Below are positions 6,194 to 9,627 of a stretch of DNA of 9,627 bases, piece by piece. The notes under the pieces are model-generated. The model had not been told where the DNA came from. It ran no database searches and saw only the letters and a program-made list of their open reading frames with translations. Made by a program: the position numbers and the translations under genes. The DNA comes from Marinilabiliales bacterium (GTDB lineage: Bacteria; Bacteroidota; Bacteroidia; Bacteroidales; BM523), in the NCBI GenBank assembly GCA_002869425.1, contig PKSZ01000588.1, forward strand, positions 1 to 9,627. Reading direction: 5' to 3'. Each line of letters opens with the position of its first letter. The stretch's first letter is position 1.

Positions 6194-7879
6194 TTACTGC
6201 TTCTTTGATAACTTAGCCCAGGAATCTTTCAGGGTTACCGTTCTTACAAAAACCGGCTTGCCTTGTATAAAATCTTTTTTGTCTACTGTAAAATAACCCA
6301 AGCGGGTAAATTGGAATCGATCACCAGGTTTTGCATCCTTTAAACCGGGTTCAAGCTTGCATCCTTTCAATATCTTTAAAGAATCCGTATTCAGGAAATC
6401 CAAAAAGCTTTTGTCTTTGTGCCCATCCGGATTTTCATCTGTAAACAAGCGATCGTACAGCTTAACTTCTGCATCAAAGGCATGCTCAGAAGATACCCAA
6501 TGGAGTGTTCCTTTTACTTTTCTGCTTATACCTGATCCACTTTTTGTTTCCGGATCGTAAGTACAGTATATTTCTTCAATTTCACCTGTTTCTTCATTCT
6601 TTTTAAAGTCTTCACATTTGATAATATATGCAGACTTAAGACGTACTTCTCTACCCGGTCCCAATCGGAAAAATTTCTTTGGTGGATCTTCCATAAAATC
6701 ATTACGCTCTATGTACAACTCCCGTGAAAATGGAATGTTTCTTGATCCTTCCTCAGGCTTTTCCGGGTTGTTTACTGTCTCCAGTTCTTCAACCTGACCT
6801 TCAGGATAATTTGTGATGATTAGTTTTACAGGATCCAGCACCCCCATTACCCTTGTGGCTGTTTTATTGAGATCTTCGCGCACAGCATTTTCAAGCAAAC
6901 CAAAGTCGTTCAGAGCAAGATATTTCGTATAACCAATGGTATCCACAAAATTACGAATCGAATCCGAGGTATAACCTCTTCTTCTCAAACCGGAAATGGT
7001 AGGCATCCTTGGATCGTCCCAACCATCCACATATTTCTCTTCAACCAGTTGCAAAAGCTTTCGCTTACTCATAACTGTATAAGTAAGGTTCAGGCGATTA
7101 AATTCATATTGATTGGGTCGATATTCTCCTTCTTTAAGCTGATCCACCAACCAATTGTATAAAGGACGGTGCGGAATAAATTCAAGCGTACAACAGGAAT
7201 GCGTAACTCCCTCAAAATAATCGCTCTGACCATGTGCAAAATCATACATGGGATATACGTTCCACTTATCACCGGTTCTGTGATGTGATCTTTTGATAAT
7301 TCTATAAATAATCGGATCGCGCAAATGCATATTAGAAGAGGTCATATCTATTTTTGCACGCAACACACGGCAACCTTCGTCAAATTCTCCTGCATTCATT
7401 CTTTGAAACAAATCAAGGTTTTCTTCCACAGATCTGTTTCTGAAAGGGCTCTCCTTACCAGCTTCAGTTGGCGTTCCTTTTTGCTGCGCAATTTCTTCGG
7501 ATGTCTGGTCATCAACATAGGCCAATCCTCTCCTGATCAGCTCAATGGCAAAATCCATCAGCTTTCCAAAATAATCGGATGCATAATACTCCCTGTCACC
7601 CCATGAAAAACCCAACCACTGAATATCTTCTTTGATAGAATCGATATATTCAACATCCTCTTTTACCGGATTGGTATCATCGAAGCGAAGGTTGCATTTT
7701 CCCTTGTACTTTTCTGCAAGTCCAAAATCAAGGCATATGGCCTTTGCATGTCCAATATGCAAGTAACCATTGGGTTCAGGCGGGAAACGCGTAACAACAG
7801 ATTTTACTTTCCCGGATTCCAAATCCTTTTCTACAATTTCTTCGATAAAATTCAACGATTTTGTGGCCTTTTCTTCCAT
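6194..7879 (-). CDS. glnS: Glutamine--tRNA ligase
   Basis: Class I synthetase of 561 residues that charges tRNA(Gln) with glutamine. The N-terminal PPEPNGYLHIGHAKAI places HIGH at residues 41-44. The KMSKS-type loop is VMSKRKL (about 269-275). GlnRS-specific signs are FDDTNPVKED near 66-75, YDFAHGQSDYFEGVTHS near 212-228, and EFIPHRPLYNWL in the acceptor-end region. They set it apart from GluRS, as does the C-terminal beta-barrel anticodon domain ending in ...RTVTLKDSWAK. Length is usual for bacterial GlnRS and all motifs are intact. The ATG at 7877-7879 is supported by a promoter box about 20 bases upstream. The gene is divergent from folB across 104 bases and is followed by the HEPN/MNT pair on the same strand. 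No Gat amidotransferase genes are in view; with GlnRS present they are not needed for Gln-tRNA. Confidence 0.97.
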   Translation of the reverse strand: MEEKATKSLNFIEEIVEKDLESGKVKSVVTRFPPEPNGYLHIGHAKAICLDFGLAEKYKGKCNLRFDDTNPVKEDVEYIDSIKEDIQWLGFSWGDREYYASDYFGKLMDFAIELIRRGLAYVDDQTSEEIAQQKGTPTEAGKESPFRNRSVEENLDLFQRMNAGEFDEGCRVLRAKIDMTSSNMHLRDPIIYRIIKRSHHRTGDKWNVYPMYDFAHGQSDYFEGVTHSCCTLEFIPHRPLYNWLVDQLKEGEYRPNQYEFNRLNLTYTVMSKRKLLQLVEEKYVDGWDDPRMPTISGLRRRGYTSDSIRNFVDTIGYTKYLALNDFGLLENAVREDLNKTATRVMGVLDPVKLIITNYPEGQVEELETVNNPEKPEEGSRNIPFSRELYIERNDFMEDPPKKFFRLGPGREVRLKSAYIIKCEDFKKNEETGEIEEIYCTYDPETKSGSGISRKVKGTLHWVSSEHAFDAEVKLYDRLFTDENPDGHKDKSFLDFLNTDSLKILKGCKLEPGLKDAKPGDRFQFTRLGYFTVDKKDFIQGKPVFVRTVTLKDSWAKLSKKQ

Positions 7880-7898
7880 AAGAATTAGTTTTACCCTG

Positions 7899-7906
7899 CA
7901 AAAATA
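7899..7906 (-). promoter_or_regulatory. -7 promoter box of glnS (and possibly the HEPN/MNT genes)
   Basis: CAAAAATA on the plus strand reads TATTTTTG on the minus strand, a perfect TAnnTTTG box ending 19 bases before the glnS ATG. No clear TTTG lies 19-23 bases upstream; TTTA is the nearest match. The same exact octamer precedes gltX and the propeller-phosphatase gene. Confidence 0.5.
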
Positions 7907-7959
7907 ACTTAAATAATCACTTATAAAGAATTAAAAATTCCCTATTCAAAGGAAAAACG

Positions 7960-7967
7960 TATTTTAG
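7960..7967 (+). promoter_or_regulatory. Possible -7 promoter box of folB
   Basis: TATTTTAG differs from TAnnTTTG at one position and ends 16 bases before the folB ATG. No good -33 element was found upstream, so this is a tentative call within the 104-base glnS/folB divergent region. Confidence 0.3.
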
Positions 7968-7983
7968 ATAAAATTTATCAACT

Positions 7984-8343
7984 ATGGCAACACTCCAGAT
8001 TGAAGAAATGGAATTTCATGCCTTCCATGGCATTTACGAAGAAGAACAGCTTTCCGGGAATAAATTTCTGGTTGACTTAACAATTGAGCTCGACATAGAA
8101 AAGGCTGCAAAATCGGACCAGTTGGAAGATGCCCTGGACTACTCAAAAGCATACGAAATTATTAAAAGAGAAATGCAAATACGGGCACAACTACTTGAAC
8201 ATCTGGCAAGAAGAATCATTAACAGGCTATCGGTTGAGTTTGAAAATATGCAGATGATTGAAATAAAAATTTCGAAATGTGCACCGCCCATTGGAGGCAA
8301 AGCCAAAGCCTTTAGTATAACAGACAGCCGAACATTCCGTTAA
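7984..8343 (+). CDS. folB: Dihydroneopterin aldolase
   Basis: A 119-residue enzyme of folate synthesis that splits 7,8-dihydroneopterin into 6-hydroxymethyl-7,8-dihydropterin and glycolaldehyde; family members form octamers from tetramer rings. The FolB pattern is clear: MEFHAFHGIYEEEQ at the N-terminus, with E21 in the place of the conserved substrate-side glutamate; ALDYSKAYEII with the conserved Y53; LLEHLA near 70-75; and ISKCAPPIGG with the catalytic lysine K98. Length is normal and the ATG at 7984 gives the usual short lead into the first strand. It is divergent from glnS and followed by tRNA-Cys after 66 bases. No other folate genes are in the window, so it is probably transcribed alone. 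Confidence 0.95.
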   Translation: MATLQIEEMEFHAFHGIYEEEQLSGNKFLVDLTIELDIEKAAKSDQLEDALDYSKAYEIIKREMQIRAQLLEHLARRIINRLSVEFENMQMIEIKISKCAPPIGGKAKAFSITDSRTFR

Positions 8344-8358
8344 CAAATTGCTCAAGTA

Positions 8359-8390
8359 TTTTGTAGAAAAAAAATATACGATTATCTTTG
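8359..8390 (+). promoter_or_regulatory. Promoter of tRNA-Cys
   Basis: TTTTG at 8359-8363, a 19-base spacer, then TATCTTTG at 8383-8390: full agreement with the Bacteroidota housekeeping-sigma pattern in both boxes and in spacing. Transcription would begin a few bases after 8390, about 12-16 bases before the mature tRNA 5' end at 8410. Confidence 0.78.
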
Positions 8391-8409
8391 CCTTCCATTC
8401 TGTAAAAAT

Positions 8410-8483
8410 GGTCAGTTGGCCGAGTGGCTAGGCTCTGGTCTGCAAAACCAGCTACGGCGGTTCGAATCCGCCACTGACCTCCA
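8410..8483 (+). tRNA. tRNA-Cys (anticodon GCA)
   Basis: The full cloverleaf can be drawn. The acceptor stem GGTCAGT/ACTGACC pairs 8410-8416 with 8473-8479. The D stem is GCC/GGC (8419-8421, 8431-8433). The anticodon stem CTGGT/ACCAG (8435-8439, 8447-8451) encloses the loop CTGCAAA with anticodon GCA at 8442-8444. The variable loop is CTAC, and the T arm is GGCGG-TTCGAAT-CCGCC (8456-8472). The discriminator is U73, an identity base for tRNA-Cys, and the CCA end is encoded (8481-8483). The gene has its own promoter and terminator. Its 3' half is a likely attachment site for the integrase element that starts just downstream. Confidence 0.97.
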
Positions 8484-8492
8484 AGAATGTTG

Positions 8493-8530
8493 AAGGATTG
8501 AAATAATTTGTTTCAATCCTTTTTGTTTTT
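8493..8530 (+). terminator. Rho-independent terminator of tRNA-Cys
   Basis: A perfect 11-bp stem, AAGGATTGAAA (8493-8503) and TTTCAATCCTT (8511-8521), with a 7-base loop, is followed by TTTGTTTTT. It begins ten bases after the tRNA CCA end and should stop tRNA transcription before the integrase gene. Confidence 0.85.
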
Positions 8531-8548
8531 AGGTATTTCAAAAGATTG

Positions 8549-8565
8549 CGTTTAATTTCGTTTAA
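8549..8565. repeat. Short tandem motif CGTTTAA, two copies 10 bp apart
   Basis: CGTTTAA occurs at 8549-8555 and 8559-8565, one helical turn apart, between the tRNA-Cys terminator and the integrase start. It overlaps the -33 region of the possible integrase promoter. It could be a binding site for the integrase arm domain, an excision factor or a repressor, but the motif is short and may be chance. Confidence 0.3.
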
Positions 8566-8586
8566 CGTAAAATTTCATTATTTTTA
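8556..8586 (+). promoter_or_regulatory. Possible promoter of the integrase gene
   Basis: TTTC at 8556-8559, a 19-base spacer, and TATTTTTA at 8579-8586 each differ from the Bacteroidota pattern at one position. The -7 box ends 40 bases before the ATG at 8627. Tentative. Confidence 0.35.
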
Positions 8587-8626
8587 CCAAAATGTTTCAC
8601 AATGGCTTCACAGAGAAATTGAACGA

Positions 8627-9627
8627 ATGACACCTACAGTTATAGTATTTCTTAGGCAAGATTATAAAAAATCGGATAATACACATCCGATATATATCAG
8701 AATAATAATAAACCGGAGAAAAAAGGACATCAGTTTGAATATAAGTACGAAGCTAAACTGTTGGAATCCTACAAATTGCAGAATCAGAAGAACAGATCCG
8801 CAATATTTACACAAAAACAGAATGATAGACCTGTTTGAAACGAAAGCAAACGATATTCTGTTTAAAATGACCGTAGAGGGTAAAAGTATTTCTTTCGAGG
8901 AATTTTTAAGGAGGTTTAAAACCAGCTATAGCCTGTACAATTCTTTTTATGAATTTATCGAATCTGAAATACCTCAGCTGCAAGCTAAATTTTCAGATGG
9001 TACTATCAGGACATATAATACACAAATTTCAAAGCTTAAAAAGTTTCGTCCTCGCTTGTCATTTGATGATATCGATATCAACTTCATAAAGGCATATGAA
9101 CACTATATGATTGCTAAATTGAAAAACAACAGCAATACCATTAAGAAGTCGTTATCATTCATAAAACAGGTAATTAACAAAGCCATAACAGCAAACCTAG
9201 TAAAAGAGAATCCTTTTAAAAATTATCATATTGGTAAAATTGAGGGAAACAGGCAATATTTATCCATGCAGGAGCTTGATACATTAATGAAGCTTTACCG
9301 GTCCGGATCTATAAAGACGGGACAAAAAAATGTACTTAGATATTTTCTGTTTTCCTGCTATACGGGTCTGCGATATCATGATGTTTACGATTTGAAATAT
9401 AAACATATTGATCACAATTATATTAGAATTGATATGCACAAGACGGGCAAGCTTGTTGAAATTCCGATTGTAAATAAAGCAATGGAGCTTCTCCCGGATC
9501 AGGATGACAAGATCCCGGAAATGAAAGTATTTAAAGTCCTGAGCAATCAACCTACAAACAGGTACATAAAGGACATTATGACAGCTGTAGGAATAAAAAA
9601 ATCAATAAGCTTTCATTGTGCCAGGCA
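8627..9627 (+). CDS. Tyrosine recombinase / integrase of the Bacteroides mobile-element type (3' end outside window)
   Basis: An open frame of 333 codons from the ATG at 8627 to the right edge. Order of parts: an N-terminal arm-DNA-binding domain (about 1-90; VFLRQDYKKSDNTHPIYIRI and WNPTNCRI are typical), a SAM-like core-binding domain (about 100-195), then the catalytic domain from about 205. Catalytic residues in view are R249 in YTGLRYHD, a lysine in HKTGK (K272 or K275) and H330-x-x-R333 in FHCAR. The window ends one base short of the expected next histidine codon, so the final H/W and the nucleophilic tyrosine are not visible. The type is common on Bacteroidota conjugative transposons and genomic islands. 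The gene reads away from tRNA-Cys and begins 143 bases after it, the usual placing for a tRNA-integrating element. No frameshift or stop was seen. Activity cannot be judged without the missing end. Confidence 0.93.
   Translation, partial: MTPTVIVFLRQDYKKSDNTHPIYIRIIINRRKKDISLNISTKLNCWNPTNCRIRRTDPQYLHKNRMIDLFETKANDILFKMTVEGKSISFEEFLRRFKTSYSLYNSFYEFIESEIPQLQAKFSDGTIRTYNTQISKLKKFRPRLSFDDIDINFIKAYEHYMIAKLKNNSNTIKKSLSFIKQVINKAITANLVKENPFKNYHIGKIEGNRQYLSMQELDTLMKLYRSGSIKTGQKNVLRYFLFSCYTGLRYHDVYDLKYKHIDHNYIRIDMHKTGKLVEIPIVNKAMELLPDQDDKIPEMKVFKVLSNQPTNRYIKDIMTAVGIKKSISFHCAR

Noticed and set aside
9284..9550. 88-codon minus-strand open frame inside the integrase region
   Set aside because: It is a shadow of the integrase catalytic domain, whose plus-strand frame has R, K and H-x-x-R catalytic residues in order.

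Overview
The window is chromosomal DNA from a member of the Bacteroidota. Three things point there. First, the -7 promoter box TAnnTTTG lies just upstream of several genes, and one promoter fully matches the group's TTTG/N19/TAnnTTTG pattern. Second, Shine-Dalgarno sequences are largely missing. Third, the protein types fit: a Reg_prop/Y_Y_Y propeller sensor fused to a SpoIIE-type phosphatase, a sensor kinase N-terminus of the Bacteroidota kind, and an integrase of the Bacteroides conjugative-transposon type. The DNA is AT-rich. I cannot place it to genus; a Bacteroidales-like lineage is a guess.

Layout from left to right: (1) the N-terminal part of a membrane sensor histidine kinase on the minus strand, running off the left edge; (2) a divergent plus-strand gene for a 1047-residue secreted-propeller/PP2C signalling protein, with a 140-bp shared regulatory region that carries a 30-bp-spaced direct repeat; (3) gltX (glutamyl-tRNA synthetase), plus strand; (4) a converging minus-strand group, in transcription order glnS (glutaminyl-tRNA synthetase), a HEPN toxin-like gene and an MNT nucleotidyltransferase antitoxin-like gene; (5) folB (dihydroneopterin aldolase), plus strand, divergent from glnS; (6) tRNA-Cys(GCA) with a textbook promoter and a strong terminator; (7) a tyrosine recombinase gene starting 143 bp past the tRNA and running off the right edge.

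The housekeeping core is gltX, glnS, folB and tRNA-Cys. Having both GltX and GlnS means Gln-tRNA(Gln) can be charged directly. The accessory content is the HEPN/MNT toxin-antitoxin pair, placed between the two synthetase genes and probably cotranscribed with glnS, and the integrase next to tRNA-Cys. The integrase probably marks the left end of an integrated element (integrative conjugative element or genomic island) whose cargo lies outside the window. The two divergent signalling genes at the left may be co-regulated, but nothing in the window proves they work together. No CRISPR array, insertion sequence or riboswitch was seen, and no stretch over 300 bases lacks a gene. I found no clearly new system; the best leads are the tRNA-Cys/integrase junction and the glnS-linked HEPN/MNT module.
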